NCBI GenBank assembly: GCA_021642125.1
Contig: JAKIXB010000033.1
Coordinates: forward strand, 62,001-126,000
Origin: Nothophoma quercina
Lineage: Eukaryota; Ascomycota; Dothideomycetes; Pleosporales; Didymellaceae
DNA: 64,000 nt
Reading direction: 5' to 3'
The notes under the pieces were generated by a model. It saw only the letters and a program-made list of their open reading frames with translations. It ran no database searches and was not told the origin of the DNA. The first letter of the stretch is position 1. Every line of letters begins with the position of its first letter. A program made the translations under genes and the position numbers. Below are positions 20,311 to 33,829 of the stretch, piece after piece.

Positions 20311-22766
20311 TTAACGTGTGATGATCAAGGAGAAGCCGTCGAGCCATGCGGCGGAAGATCCGGAAATTCCGCCAACCGTGTAGCCACGAGGAGGAATAAG
20401 GGTGTGTCTGGGGGTGTCAGTTGAGTGCTCAAAGACCATGTATGTGTGTTACTTACCCGCTACCACCAGTGGCGTTACCAAACCACTCGCTCGTTCTACC
20501 CAGGCTTGTCAGAATTTGGATGCCGTCGATCCAAAGTCCTGCTCGCAACGCAAAACCAAGAAGCAGCTCTCCTTTTCGTGTATCCAGTGGAAAGTCGGTC
20601 GAGTGTCCGCCTCGCTTGCCGAAGAGCTGACTCGTGGAGTCTTCGTAGTAGAACTCCAATCCATCGACGCATAGTCCAGACCAGACTTTGATGCCAAGCA
20701 AGAGCTTGGTCTGGATATGCGCACTGTCAAGGATGATTTCCACTGGTTGCGAACCTTCCATCTGAGAGTGTCCCAGCTTGCTGCCGCGGTAACCCCAACG
20801 GCCGTCCGGGATCTTGACACGTGCGATCTTTTGGTTTGCTAGCTGACTGAAGTCCTCGATCACATGTTTGCCTCCTCCCGCAGAGTAGACTTCAACCTTC
20901 AATTTCAACTTCTGCTTCTCTTTTGGTAACACGGAGCGCAACTCGTTCTCGTCCAGTGAGACTTGTCGAGGGTATTGGAGCTCGATCTCCGGCCATTCTC
21001 GCCAGTAATGGCATACGTCGTCTCCTTCTGGGTAGAGCTCAATCCAAGCAATTCCAGACTTTGAGGTTGCAATCACTCCGCCCTGACCGGGGTCAACAGT
21101 CCAGACTTGTACGCTTCCGTCGTTGTTAACGTCGGCTCTATCGATCGGTATCCGGAAGCACGGGTGGAACCTAAAGCGTAGTACATCCAGTCTGTGCCAT
21201 TTGCACTCATCTTCCGGTAGGACCAGTCGCTGGCCGGGCGATTTTGTGCGAGTGGAGTAAGGCTCGCGGCAGATGAATGTGCGATTCAGTGTGACATAGT
21301 CGCGTAACATAATGCCAGACTCTTGATGCGGACAGCCAAACAGATGTCCGGTCTCGTGTAGGTGGGCGCCAATTCCGATATTGGCTGCCTCCCAGTTGCT
21401 GCCAGACTCGTTGCAATCATTTGCTACAAACTGAGTGTCTGTTCGTGTGCAATCTTCGAATGCTTGAGTGACTTCCTCGATACTGGATGGGTAGCTGTGA
21501 AGTGCTTGCGATCCAAAGATGCCTAGCTGCAAGTCTGGTACACCTCCGCCAAGCGCTGCGTGTCCGCGGATGACCTGCTCCTTTGCATCCCATGTTGAGT
21601 CTAAGAACATGCAAGAAACATAGAGCTTCTGGCCGGGTGTGATGTGAAAATACTCTTTGACAGCATCTGCAGCAATACCGAACAGCTCGCCTTTCTTCGT
21701 TCCAGGACCATACTGTTGCGCTCGATCAAGGTCTCTTATCTCAGCGACTGTTTTCTTCGAGCGTATGATGTGCACCTTAGCCTGCGTCCGGAAGTTGCCC
21801 GATGCCCAATCCTGGTAGCTTATGGTGCCAGGCTCCCACGTATCTTCAAGGCGGAAGCAGCGGCGCCCAAAGCCATGGCGCTTCATCTGCTCCCCTGTGA
21901 ACGCCTGCCACAAGTACGCTGCCATACGAAACTTCTTCACTGCGAGATCCAGTCCATTTCCCTCGGTCTGCATGCGTGAGGGCGGTGTGTCGTATGTGCC
22001 AAGCGAGTCGCTTCCTAGAATGATCGCCAGTTGAAGAGGTGGTGAGTGTGTCAGGGGAAGGTAGTTTATGTTTATGAACGTAGCATGTGGGGAAATGGAC
22101 TGGTTGCCGGATGAGACCTTGGGCGAGGCAAATTCCAAACGAACTCTATTCCAGCCTGGCTCCAAGTGTACCAATGCCTTGAAATACGAGTCCCTTACTG
22201 GCCAGCATGTTGGTGGGAATCGGCCCTGGTGATGATTGACCGTGAGAGTGCCGTCCAGTGGTTTATGAGATGGTTCGCCAACTTGTCCAAACACTAAGAG
22301 AATCTGCTGATGGACCTGCACACAGTCAGTACCCTCCCAAGGCTTTGAGTGGCCTGAAACATACCCAAGAGTTGTCCGATACAGAAATAACGCGCGGCGC
22401 GAGTAATGACGATCGATTGAACGAGTTATGCGAGCCAGAGCCGTTGGTAGGTGTTGTGGACAAGCCCTGGATCTGATTAGCCTTGCACAGCAGGGGAGAA
22501 GCCTATCATCTCACATTCATGCTGTAGCGCTTCACAGGGTCAACGCTGGGTCGCTGAGGTCGGGCCGGCACGGGAGGCGCATCTCCTTCGGTCGTCGATG
22601 TGGCAGGAGTAGTGGAAGGTGTGGTTGAACCGACTGGTGACGAGTTCATGGTCGAGGAGGAAGGGCGACGACCCATGCCATGCTTAGGAGATATCTCGCC
22701 ATTCTTATCGCTGATACTTTGCTGCTTGCTGCTCTTTCGGCGCAGGTTGTGAAGAAAGGAAGGCAT
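20311..22766 (-). CDS. putative zinc metallopeptidase with C-terminal jacalin-like lectin domain
   Basis: Exons 22766-22515, 22472-22365, 22315-20457 and 20407-20311 give 771 aa. The first ~110 residues are Ser/Thr/Pro-rich. The zincin site HETGHLFGCPH starts near residue 440 and has both histidines and the glutamate of HExxH plus a downstream His. The C-terminus has the jacalin-fold repeats (DGRWGYRGSKLGHS, LCVDGLEFYY, GLWIDGIQIL, and after the last splice PPRGYTVGGISG...WLDGFSLIIT). This architecture matches the fungal Metallopep family (yeast YIL108W, S. pombe SPAC607.06c), of unknown substrate. There is no signal peptide, so it is probably cytosolic. The last intron joins the final lectin strand; unspliced RNA would stop just after GGSG. 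Confidence 0.88.
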
Positions 22767-24094
22767 AGCCGCTATGCTACTGTGGCTCTGGTACGCTGGA
22801 CAATATTACGGACTCATAGGCGTAAAGAGTGGCAGCCGGAGGGCAGACGCTGAAAAGCTGGAGAGGTTGAGCAGGCTTGCTGTGTGGACGCGTAATGCAC
22901 GCGGTGGGTGGGCGTGCGAGCGATCGAGCTTCGGGGCACGGCAACGGTCAAGATACCAGGGTGAATATATGCAAACAAACGAGTGTCACTAGAAGTTGCT
23001 GGTGTAAAGAGCGAAACTTGGGCGCTGCTGTGCTCTCTGCTATATCGTTCGATGTTGAGGTAGAGAGAGCAGGCGCAATCGTCGATAAGCCGAAGCTGCA
23101 GATCAAGGCAGAAGGACCGCAATCAAGGGTTAGAACAAGGTCACTCGGAGGCAGGCACGTACTGAGCTGTGCTCAGTTGAGGGACGACAGTGCGCGACAA
23201 TTAATTGTCAAATAAGACAAGATGCGTTGCTCCTCTTGCAGAGCTTCGGGGCAATGCAGCGAGCGGCTCTCCTCGAAATGACGTTGAGGCTACAGCAGCC
23301 GGCCCGCGCTAATGAAGATGCACTCTGCACATGCCAGACAACGCAGTCCGTGTCCGTTGTTGAGCACTGAGCACTGAACACTGAACACTGAACATTACGC
23401 CCTGAGCACAACTGTGCGCATTTGGTTGAATCTGAAGTGACAGCTGCCTTTTGAAAGTGCAAATGCAGGTCATGTTCCACGCAGACGCAGGTCATTCTGC
23501 GCGTTGAAGCTCGGACGCTGTACAGTTACGACGGGCGGCCAAACGAGGCTTTGACAACCACTCTTGGGGGCTCTCGCCCAAGAACATAGGCCACTTCAAC
23601 ATGTCCGCAGATGGTCTCATGTCCAAATGTTCGATTGTGGAATCCAGTTGCGCAGCGCCGCGTCCCAACCTTTGTGAAGGATCGTGAGGATGCACGGCAA
23701 TAATGTCCCACAATTCCGGCAGCGGCGCAGAAGCCGCGGGAGCTACACTCTATCGAGACCCAAAATACAATACTATGATACGCTGACTCAGCCACATCCC
23801 TGACACCGCTAGACTGATGCTCCTCACGATCCTAGCCCAAGGTGAAGTGGGCTGGCTGCTCGCTTCACAAAGACCTCGAGGCACTAGATCCATGAGATGA
23901 TGTGTGTCTGACATTCACCAGCCTTGTTTCTGGTTTGTGCTCGGCCTTCGACGCTAAACTACTTCTCCACTGCATTCCTCCTTCGCCGGCGATCCATTCA
24001 GCTCGAGATCTCAATGCCTGTTTTCGTTTGACACAATTGCCCAGCGACTCGACAGCTCACCCCACCGTTCTGCCTCTGTACAATCGTCTCCACC
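22767..24094. other. divergent promoter region, 1.3 kb
   Basis: Between the metallopeptidase and the Whi5/Nrm1-like gene, which diverge. No gene is supported. It holds a short 7-bp tandem repeat (listed separately). The length is notable for a cell-cycle regulator's promoter, but I cannot name sites with confidence. Confidence 0.5.
23361..23395 (+). repeat. 7-bp tandem repeat, about 5 copies
   Basis: Units of TGAGCAC/TGAACAC repeat five times in a row. It is a small minisatellite in non-coding DNA with no sign of function. Confidence 0.8.
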
Positions 24095-25323
24095 ATGGCC
24101 GAACATAACGAGGTTGCAAACAAGGTCCTGCGGCGAGCTCAGGTCTCAAAGGTTGCTCACCCGATGTCTTCCTTCCTCGGCTAATTTGTTAACATTGCGT
24201 ACTGTAGATGACCAGGACGCTGCAGAACAGACTTGCTCTGGCTAACGTCAAGATCAAGAATGGCTGGGAGAGCCTCAGCCTGGACGCCATCGAGCCCGTC
24301 ATCGATGTGGAGCTCAAGCGTAAGCGCCCTGGCTCCAGCAACGATGCCATGTCCGATGCCTCGAGCGTTTCCGAGCGATTTTACAAGCCAGGTGTACTCG
24401 ACTCCTCTCCGCTCGCCGCCCCCATCTTCTCAGACGATGTTCGACGATCAGGCACTCGCTCGGTCAGCAGTGGCAGCATACACAACAAGCGCCCTCGTTA
24501 CGACAAGCCTGTCACAAGATACCCAGCGTCGAGCAACCACACCCGCAACAAGGCCATGAGATCAAGCACAACGGCTTCGTCGTCGTGGAAGAACAACTTC
24601 CAGCTGCCGGAGTCCTCGCCGGTGTACCATCGCAGACATGCTCGCTTCGGTCGGACACATGTGCCCAGCCTCTCCTTCGTTTCCGAGACATCAACCATCC
24701 CTGACGAACCTCGATCCCCTCTTCTGTCCGAAGAAGATGACGAAGACCTCCCTATCACATCCTTCCAGATCAATAAGTCACACTTCGCAACGTCACCGAT
24801 TCGACCTCGAGCTCCGCGTACACCGCCACCAGAGATTGCACGTTCGGCCCGTCTTCGACAGAGGGGGTTCACCGCCGCTGGCGCTGCTCGCGAGGAGAAG
24901 CATGGCGACGATGATGCCAATCTGCTGATGTACCTGGCCACATCACCGACACCAGTACGAGCAGGTTCTGTAAAGCATGTTATGCAAGCTCCATCCACCC
25001 CGCCTTCTAAGACCACACCTCTTCCATCGTCTATGATGTCGACGCCTGGAGGCAGCGGTCAAGGATATGCTGGCTACATTGCTACAACACCAAACAACCT
25101 CAATTTCGCTGAGTTCCTGAACATGACACCAAGCCCGGCACAAGCACAATTCGGCTCTTCGTGGAACCGCACACCAGTCACAGGCAAGACACCTGCCGCA
25201 GTACGTGAAGCTAGGCGCCGAATCAACTTCGACAACCTTGTACCTCCTACAGGCGAAGGCCCGCGACTCATCAACAAGGTCGAAGGTCTGGGCATGGACC
25301 TGGGAGGAGAATTGGTCTCCTGA
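24095..25323 (+). CDS. Whi5/Nrm1-like G1/S transcriptional repressor
   Basis: Exons 24095-24151 and 24208-25323 give 390 aa. The N-terminus NEVANKVLRRAQVSK | MTRTLQNRLALANVKIKNGW, built across the intron, matches the short helical region shared by Whi5 and Nrm1. The rest is disordered, with many SP/TP sites (TSPTP, MTPSP, STPP) and a conserved-looking block near residue 260 (NLLMYLATSPTPVR). Whi5 and Nrm1 bind SBF/MBF and restrain G1/S transcription; the SP/TP sites would be CDK targets. The split between Whi5 and Nrm1 function cannot be made from sequence. The donor GTTGCT is weak, but the join conserves the motif. Confidence 0.72.
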
Positions 25324-27299
25324 ATGAGCAAAAGATCTTTACACCTGTATAACGACACCCTCGAGCTTGGAGGAGCGAACAACGACCCTGTAACGACCCT
25401 GGATACTTCCAGACGATGTTGTTGGTCCACACGCCAAATCGGCAAACCACTTTCTTGTGCTTCTTGTTTTCGACATCCATTGTTTAGCATGGCGTTTATG
25501 GGCGACATCCCCGGGCTGTTTTGCTTACATTTCGGCGAAGCTTTGCGTTGCTCAACTTTTCACACAAACATTTGGATCCCAGATTGTTCGATGATTTGTA
25601 ACCTCAGGCTTCACATCTGAAGCTGTACCCTTTTGGCATGGGTGACACATCAAGCGCTCTGTACCACAACTACCCGCAACCCGCCAGGCAGCAAGACTGA
25701 TCCTGGAAGCCGTTTCCTTTGTTCTATAAGCACGACAGACGATTGGTGGAGGACTGCACGACATACAGTGTGAACTTGTGTGCATCTAGATATATCCAAT
25801 AATAAACATACCCACCACACCCACGATCCTAATACTTAGAGATTATTGACGTATGGTTCGCTTTGACTCTGAGGTGCAGCTGCGAGCCTTCGCTAGATTC
25901 CAACCTGAAGACATCTCCGCATTACGAACACGACAGCGAATCGTTACTACGCCACAGCCAGGATCGCCAACACATATTCGGCGATTCCTTGCACAGGAAC
26001 GGTTGCGAGCCATTAATTGCAAAGGGCCAATATAGAAACTATCACGTACGTTCGCATGTGCGAAGTGGGCAGCCTTGCAAAATTGCGCAAAATTTCGACA
26101 TCTCGAACTGCAAAGCCGGTGGTTTTATGTCACGGTGCGGAGCTGCATGCACAGTGCACACCGGAAGTCCCACCCTTGTAGCACCTGCATCCACTTTCTT
26201 TTTCTGCAGCCTCGCCTGCAAGATTCGCCCTGTCACTTCCAACATCGAACAAAGAAACCAACCACGGCCAGTCTATATTTCGAGGTCACTGGCGCAAGCT
26301 CCAGCCGTTCACGGCCATCAAGTGGATACTGCACGTTCGAGGGGTAAACTTATGAGCAGTCGATGACGACCCAATGAAACCCCTCTCCATGGCGACGCGC
26401 CCGGACGCGTTTCGACGTGCGAGTTTGGCGTCGGGCCATACTTTGGTAAGAGCGCTGGTTGGCCGGACAGTGCTGGGGTGCCTGGAGCTACGGTACGCAC
26501 TTATGCGCCTTGATTTGGATTTGGTACGGTATGATATTGTATCGGTGCTGCTGATGTAAGTAGCGATCGAGATCGAGTGGGGAAGAGGCTGGGTGGCACG
26601 TTGTGGCTTGCGTTGTGGGCCTGTTTTGGCAGTAGAGGGCGGGATGATGGGGATCTTGCGTGGATGCGAATGCCATGTTTGACATGAGCTTCAAGGCGAT
26701 GTTTGTTTCTACGTTGTCAAACAGACTCTCCTAGCTCCTTGCGTTCTTCAAGTATCCGTCAATTCGTAATGATACTGGTCTACGAGTGTTCTACAGCACG
26801 GCACGACCACTGGCAAGCACGGGGAACCTCACAGCCGGCGGCTTGGTGTTGAGGGTTCGTGCTCGATCCTTTCCACCAGTCCACGCAAGCCGCCAACTCG
26901 CGTGCTCCGAAGGCCTGCCGCAATCCTGATTCTGCAAATTGCATTTCCTGGAATAGCAATGCAGCATCCAGATCGAATGGATATTTGACGCTCTAAGATC
27001 CGGAGATTGGCCGCGCCGAGATTGCGTTCGCTGTTTTAGCAGGTGGGATGTGAGTGGTGGCAGTGCGTTACGCTCGTGCTACTTGTTAGACGTCGGCGCA
27101 TGTATAATGCCAGATGTCATACGTGTGCCAATGTTGCTTTCCGTCTGCAGGGTAACTGTTGAGCGAATTGATGATTGAAACGCACATCTTGCCCAGGCGG
27201 CAGGTGAGAAAGAAAGGGAAAGAGCAAGGTATCCTGGAGAAGTAGTTACTATCGTACTCTGAGAGATCAGAACACACAATTTATAGTGTTCGTCTCGTC
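25324..27299. other. long gene-poor region between convergent genes
   Basis: Almost 2 kb between the stops of the Whi5/Nrm1-like gene and the Zn2Cys6 gene. Several open frames of 60-170 codons overlap in opposite directions (for example 25863-26366 plus and 26042-26245 minus), but none has a family pattern or convincing start. I see no tRNA or repeat. Confidence 0.5.
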
Positions 27300-30179
27300 T
27301 CATTGGAGGCCTTCTGGTGGCCATTGCAAATCGGTCGCTGAGAACTGCGGGAATGTGAACGGAGGTATCATCATATTACCAGCCTCCATCTCGGCGCTGC
27401 CAAAGAGTTGATCGATTTCGTTCTGGTGCGCTATCAGTTCTGGAGCTTGCACTCGATCATGTTGTTCAAGAGGGGAACTCACCCAGTCAAGATCGTTAAG
27501 GGCGTCCATCGGACTACTGCCTGCTGTACCGGCTGGCGCAGCATATGTCGAGCTGGCTACAGGATCGCTGCCTTGTGACATCGCACGTGGTGGAGACATC
27601 AGATTGACAGAAGGTGTGGCTGGTGGGTAATTGGGGGTTAGATACACGTTAAGGCTTGCTGTAGGCTGCTGATAACTTGGAGTTGACGCTGGTAGTTGAA
27701 CGTCAAAGGTGCCCCAGTCAGTGTTGGGCATGGCTCCTGGATAGTCGATGACGCCTGAACCGGAGCCCTGCCTCTGCGATAATGGTAACCTTGGTGGCCG
27801 GAATGTTTGCTGCAGTGGCGGCGACAAGTCCTGACTGCCTCCTGAGTCCTGTACTGGTAGCCCACTTGTAGGGCTTCTGTTATTGGAGAATTCCTGGTCA
27901 CTGCTTCCTGTATGTAGACTGGCGTTGCGCGCTCTTTCTTCGGCTTCTCGCTGTCTCAGCTGGTAGCCGAAGCTTTGCGTCCTGGGACCAGCTTGTGGCA
28001 TACCTTTCGGTGCCCTCCACCTTTTGACGCTGGCGTACACTTGCACCTTGTTTCTCAGTTCCTCCAAAACTGCTCTTGTCTTCTCTGGATTCGTCATACC
28101 TGGGCCCGTGTCGAACACGAAATCCAGAACACGCCATGTTCGTTGCTCCAGGGCCGGTGGGCAAGGTTGTGCGTATAGCTCGCTCAAAAGAAGCAACGAA
28201 GTATGGTATTGGTGGAGGGCTCCAACGTACCATGACCAGCTTGTAAGGGCTGGTTGTTGTTCAATGTTCTGACTGTGCTCCAGAATCATGATGGCTGCGC
28301 TGATCACAACCTGCCGTAGACGCTCAGGCATCTTGTGCCTGTCTGAACTCAAATAGTTCTGGAGGATGTGGATATACAGTCTGTTCGACAGTATGCCATA
28401 GATCTGCGAGGCGAGTGCATGGAGAGGAGCCGTTCGACTCAACATGGGCAGATAGGTCTTCTCCATCCTAGCTCTGAACGACTGGATGCGTGCAAGGAGG
28501 GAACTGATAGTGACTTTCCTCTCTCCTTCTTTCCTCTTCTTTCCGAGCTTAGGGCGCTCTACCCAGAGAAAGCGGTGCATATCGTAGCATTCGAAACGCA
28601 TGCGCGATATCGTTATGTCAGTAAAGTATATGCGGTCGTTTTCGACATCAATACTTCTGTCGCCGTGCTCTGCACGATCGAGATCAATGTCATCAATGTT
28701 GAGAGGTAGACGAGTATCGAAATCGTCCGAGCGGATCTGTGGTCGTGGTCCAGTTGCTTCGCAGGTGCGGAGATCGAGAAAGCATATCTGATGCCATACG
28801 AGGCGTCGCACTTGGCATTCGATAGGTGGCGCACCGTAGGCTGAGGGATCCTTGTGCAGACCCATACATTCAGCTAGGCGAATGCAGGTGCCTGTTAGTG
28901 CAGAGTGAGCTCGAGACACTTCGGCTCGACACAGAGGGATCTGAAGTCTGTTGTCAGCAAGATCTGTGCATTCAGTTCGCTACAGTCTTGGGACCCTGTA
29001 GCATAATCATGGAGCAAGACATGTCCGGGAAGGAGGACTGACCAGATACATGACGAATGCCTGGAGTGTCTCAAGCTTCGTAGTACGTAGGAGGTTGGCT
29101 CTTGAGAGTGCGGCCTCTGCGGCTTCTCTGAAGTTGTCCACCAAGCCTTGCTTGTCAACGCCAAACTCCGTCAATACTCTATCACTGGACATCGAGATGA
29201 CTGCGCTCAGCAGAGCTGCAAACACGACAGCCTGAAACGAGTTGCGGGGCTCAATGCCTGATGCCACACTTTGCCAGAACTTATCGTAGTGACGTTCGAA
29301 AGATGGACGATGGACTGTTCTTGCGACTACATGTACAGCTTGCCAGTAGTGTGCCATCAATCTGTCCACTAACACTTTCGCGGGAAGGTAGTTCATAAGT
29401 GTTGTTCTCTCAGCACCGGGGGTGAACAAAAAACTCGAAGAAGGTGCGACGTAGTCGTTCGATGGCATCATCCAATCTACGGCGCTGACCGAGCTTTGGT
29501 CTCCAGATTCTCTTTTAGGTAGCTCTTCCAGTGCTTGACCGAGCTGAAGAGAATTAAGTCAGCCAAACCACAGCGGAAGCATAAAACAACTCACTTCATC
29601 GGTAAATCGAGGTCGAACCATACCACCGATTCTCTCGGTGATCCTGACTTTTCCCAGCGCTATGCCGAGATCGACAATGTCATCATCACCTTCTTCGTCC
29701 TCGTAGTATGCAGAGTCAAAAGTGGCATATGCTGATGACTTCAGGTCTTTGACGTCTTCTTGCTCTTCTTCTTCGCTAGAGGGCTCTTCTTCCATCGAGA
29801 CGGCGTCTGATTTCTGAGGTGACAATGAGCTTGCCTGTGTTCGGTTCCTTTGTGCTACTTCCTCTTCAAGGCTTCTTTCGAGGATTCCCATTTTCTCTTT
29901 GACTTCATCTAGTCTAGCTTGCGCTGCAGCATCGAAACTTGGAGAGATGAAGTGACACTGGCGAGAAGACTTGACGCAGTTGGCACACGGCTGTCCCTTG
30001 TTGCACCTGAGCTTCCGTCGTCGGCATTCCAGGCACGAGTTGATGATGCGATTACGACGGCGGACGCGAGGCTGCGCATTCTGTGTTTTCCTCTCATCCA
30101 CAGCATCCGTTGTGCTCGATGAAGACGTTAGGACCTGGCCGGTGAGCCCCGACCGCGTAGAGCTTGACGAGTCAGCCAT
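27300..30179 (-). CDS. Zn2Cys6 transcription factor with fungal-specific regulatory domain
   Basis: Exons 30179-29595, 29543-29043 and 28940-27300 give 908 aa. The binuclear zinc cluster CLECRRRKLRCNKGQPCANC is at residues 49-68 (six Cys, ending with C77), followed by a short coiled-coil-like linker (LDEVKEKMGILERSLEEEVAQ) and an acidic stretch. The middle homology region runs from about 215 (LPAKVLVDRLMAHYWQAVHVV...HRPSFERHY) through LTGTCIRLAECMGLHKDPS and VWHQICFLDL. The tail is Gln/Pro/Ser-rich, as in activators. It is a nuclear DNA-binding regulator of unknown target. The ATG at 30179 opens with MADSSSS. Intron 2 uses a GTCAGT donor and is about 100 nt. Confidence 0.92.
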
Positions 30180-31580
30180 CACTGTTTCTGTACCTCGATG
30201 AAGTCTGGTGCATGCAGGTGAGGTGGATTGACAAGCCACGGCTGCCCTTGCGGACGTAGGCTTCGGCGCGTGAACAGAGCCCTGTACGCTGGTAAGCTAT
30301 CCACACTTTGTATACATATTGAGATCGAGCTTACTTTGAGACGTTGGATTTATTATCTATAATGTCTTCAGCGATGGTTGCAGCTGCGAGGATCGTTTGC
30401 ACCGAGCTAGATGTCCACTCCACACTCATCTGTTGATTATCCTTTGATTTTGACAGGTTTGCCAACAGTGCGGGTAAATCGTCTGCTCGCTCCAACGGTT
30501 AACGGTGGAAGAGAGATCAAGATGAACGACCCCGCTCTCAACAACGGTGCTCCTTGGAGATGGAAGCCTAATCCAAAGCGGTAGCACGAAGCTCCTCTTG
30601 ACCCGCGATTACAACGATGGTCAGGACGGCTCTTTTGGTCTCTTGGCCGCTTGGATCGAGAGCTGTTCTGTGTACCGATTTTCCTGCTGGCTGTATGATA
30701 GGATGTCAGACCTGGAAAGTCGCGCTTACTCCTCGACCTCGCCGCCCAGGCTAAGAAAGAGGCGTCAAGAGCTTTAAACCCGCAACCTTCTTAGAACCAA
30801 GCATCTTTGAGGGGTAGTAATTGGCGGCGGAGGACCTGTAGGCTGCCGTCACTATATGCTTTACACAACCTTTGTATTCTCGGCAGTCAAGGCCATGTTC
30901 AATTAGCGTGCAAGCGATGTTTCCGAGATGGGAATTTGTGGATGCTTTGATGGTATCTACTGTGTAAACGTTGACGTTCGATCGTCAACACTGAGCAGTT
31001 GGCCAAGCTCTCGAATTACAGAACACTCTGGGAAGCGGTCTGTTGGAGCCATCTATCTTCGAATGAGGGATCATGAGCTCATCTCAACTTCGCCGATTAG
31101 GAAAACTATTAGGCAATCATCTTGCGGCCTGAAGATGGCCCTTGAATGATCTAGGATTACGCTTCGAACCAGCCTGATCAGCCCAAACCCAGACTCATGG
31201 CGATAAGCCCTTCAAGAAGAACTGGCATCATTGCGCTCGATGAATACCTCGTGTTGTTAAGCGTCGTCCTAGAATGATAAACGTGGTCGAGTTGAGATCG
31301 TGATCTCGGCGCCAAGTGCCTTGCAAGGCGGCTCAGTGAAAACGCAGGGCAGACGCGTGCACGTCGCGCGAACGCGATTGCCATCAGAAAAGCGGGCCAA
31401 ATTTGACCTCGCAACCCGCACAGACTTCACCGCTCTACCACGTAAACACTGTTCTACTCGCTGCTTTGCTTGTTGGTCTTCAACTCCACAAACTATCAAC
31501 CTCATCTGTTAATACCGACACTTCGATACATCCAGCCTTAAAGCAGCGATTACAGCACATCCACACACACGTCTGCCAAA
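30180..31580. other. divergent promoter region, 1.4 kb
   Basis: Between the Zn2Cys6 gene and ASF1. No supported coding sequence or RNA. The ASF1-proximal part has pyrimidine-rich blocks ending in CACATCCACACACACG just before the ATG. Confidence 0.5.
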
Positions 31581-32620
31581 ATGTCTGTCGTCTCGCTCCT
31601 CGGTGTCGAGGTCAAGAACAACCCCGCCCAGTTTGACGCGCCGTACGAGTTTGAGATCACCTTCGAGTGCCTCGAGCAATTGCAAAAGGGTAAGCGTGCG
31701 TGTTATTCTGGAGTGTTCCGAGGCTGACTTTGGATCCAGATCTTGAGTGGAAATTGACCTACGTTGGCTCTGCTACTTCGTGAGTGCCATCTCCACAACG
31801 CAATCTCGTCAGGCAACCACTGACAAGCCACAGCAATGAATACGACCAAGAACTCGACTCCGTCCTCGTTGGCCCGCTGCCTGTAGGCGTGAACAAGTTC
31901 CTCTTCCGCGCCGACCCTCCGGATCTATCGCGCATCCCCAACAGCGAGATCATCGGCGTCACAGTCATTCTGCTCAGCTGTAGCTACGAAGACCGCGAAT
32001 TCGTGCGTGTCGGTTACTATGTCAACAACGAGTATGTCGACGAGGCACTGGCGCTAGAGCCTCCGGCAAAGCCTGTGATCGAGAAGGTCCAAAGGCAGAT
32101 TCTGGCAGAGAAGCCGCGTGTTACACGCTTCGCCATCAAGTGGTATGTAGCCTTTGCACAATCTGGTGTCTATTAAACGTACATCGATTGTCGAGACCCC
32201 GATTTCTACTTGGTTTACATGGCTGACTGTCATAGGGACTCTGAGGAGTCTGCTCCACCCGAGTTCCCGCCCGAGCAGCCCGAGGCTGATCTCAACGCTG
32301 ACGGCGACCAATACGGTATCGAAGAAGAGGAGGAAGAGGAGGAGGAGGCTGAGGGCGCCCCTACAGAGGGTGAGGATGCTGCAATGGCCGGTGGTGAGGG
32401 GACTGCAGGCCCTGCCGCCGAAGAAGAGGAGGGTGATTCTGATGGTAGTGAGGACATTGACATCGAAGACTCAGAAGGCGAAGATGAGGACGAAGAGGAG
32501 GGTGGTGATGACGATATGGAGATGGACGATGGCGAGCCTAACGCCTCCAACGGAGACAAACAAGCCCAGCAACAGCCTGGAGGCGTACAGCAGCACAATG
32601 CCGACGTGATGGTTCACTAG
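31581..32620 (+). CDS. ASF1: histone chaperone ASF1
   Basis: Exons 31581-31689, 31740-31779, 31834-32142 and 32236-32620 give 280 aa. The N-terminal 155 residues form the immunoglobulin-like H3-H4-binding core (MSVVSLLGVEVKNNPAQFDAPYEFE..., LEWKLTYVGSA, ELDSVLVGPLPVGVNKF, ADPPDLSRIPNSEIIGVTVILLSC, GYYVNNEY, PRVTRFAIKWD). A long Asp/Glu-rich tail follows, typical of fungal Asf1. It deposits H3-H4 in replication-coupled and replication-independent chromatin assembly. Exon 2 is only 40 nt. The last intron (93 nt) separates core and tail. Confidence 0.96.
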
Positions 32621-33829
32621 GTGCGGGCTGCAGGTCGCAGTCGGCTTGTCTGCTGAAGGTCTTTATGGTTGGGTTTGGGTTTGGGTTTGTTGCTGGTTTA
32701 CGAGCGTGCATTGCATAGACGAAATATGATGAGAAATACCCCATATCGCTCTGGAAGAGTTGATAACCTTGTCTGCAACTTGTGCTTGACTATTCTTCTT
32801 TTGGCTTCTCATATACCCGCATGGTCTCGTCATGGGCTGCAGATGACTGAGTATATTTAAACTGCAGCCTTGCTTCAGGATTAGCACCATATACTTTGGT
32901 GCTACAGAAAACCCTCTGCTCAACACTGTGCTATCTTGTCAGCTTGGGTGGGCAGTCTGCCGATGCCTGATCTGGAAGCCTGAAGCCCAATACAGACGCG
33001 CAAGCCAAAGCTGGGCTCCACGACATGCAGGCTACAACGGCCTTCTCCACGCAGCGAGTACGCCTTAGCCCAAGAGTACGAACGATACATGATAGGTCAA
33101 CATCATGCGACCGTTTCAAAGCGAGCCGAATACGGTGGCTTGAAGCGGAACTTGATCCACAGCTTCGATGGCGCAGCAGCAGCACTTGTGACCGACGCGC
33201 GCCAACGGGCAGCTCATACATTTATAGCATACGTGAGCTCTAAGCACGCGCCGAATTCAAGTTGTTGGTCACCTTCACGTCCACTCCACTCGTTTGCATA
33301 TGAATTCGCATGCGCCCGTTCCAGAAGGTTAATCGGGCATCGACGTCAACAGCACCCACTTCTTCTCCAGACTGGACATCCTAGCGACCTCCGATCATTT
33401 CAGCCTCTGTTTCAGTGGACAACGGTCATCGCCAGTGTTTCGAGGCTCTCCCTCCGGCTGTGACACTGCACCGCCTCTCTTCCCACGGGTATCGTCTATC
33501 TGTTTCTCTTAAGCTAAATAACCACGACCTCCACGTCTGAATCACGCGCAGCCCTGTGACGAACGGACCCGTATATCCTTACGGGATACGGCACATCACG
33601 AAGCGGTCCAGAAGCGTGGTCACTGCGAGTCCAGGGTCAGGTACCCCGCCGAGCTAGGTGAGTACGATCATCTTCTGCTCCGCGCGTCATAAGGTCTCAT
33701 CTACCTCCATGACCGCCTTGGAGGGGAGTCGTCAGCTTGAAAGGAGACTGCAACCAAGACTTCTCTTCCTGGACGCGGGCTGACACTTGCGTTTATAAGA
33801 CCCTGAGTTCGGCGACCGAAAGCAGCGAT
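32621..33829. other. intergenic region, SKT5 promoter and leader
   Basis: Starts with the ASF1 3' region, which holds three GGGTTT units (32671-32688). The rest is likely the promoter and long leader of the SKT5-type gene. Open frames such as 33089-33463 show no family pattern. Confidence 0.45.

Noticed and set aside
25853..26366. Overlapping frames of 60-167 codons in the 25-27 kb gap
   Set aside because: No family pattern, overlapping opposite frames and no good start or splice signals.
32230..32598. Ser-rich 122-codon antisense frame in ASF1
   Set aside because: Complement of the GAA/GAG/GAT-rich acidic tail, which automatically gives Ser-rich antisense frames.
32671..32688. Three GGGTTT units resembling telomeric repeat
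   Set aside because: Only three copies, not the usual fungal TTAGGG, and located in the 3' UTR of ASF1.
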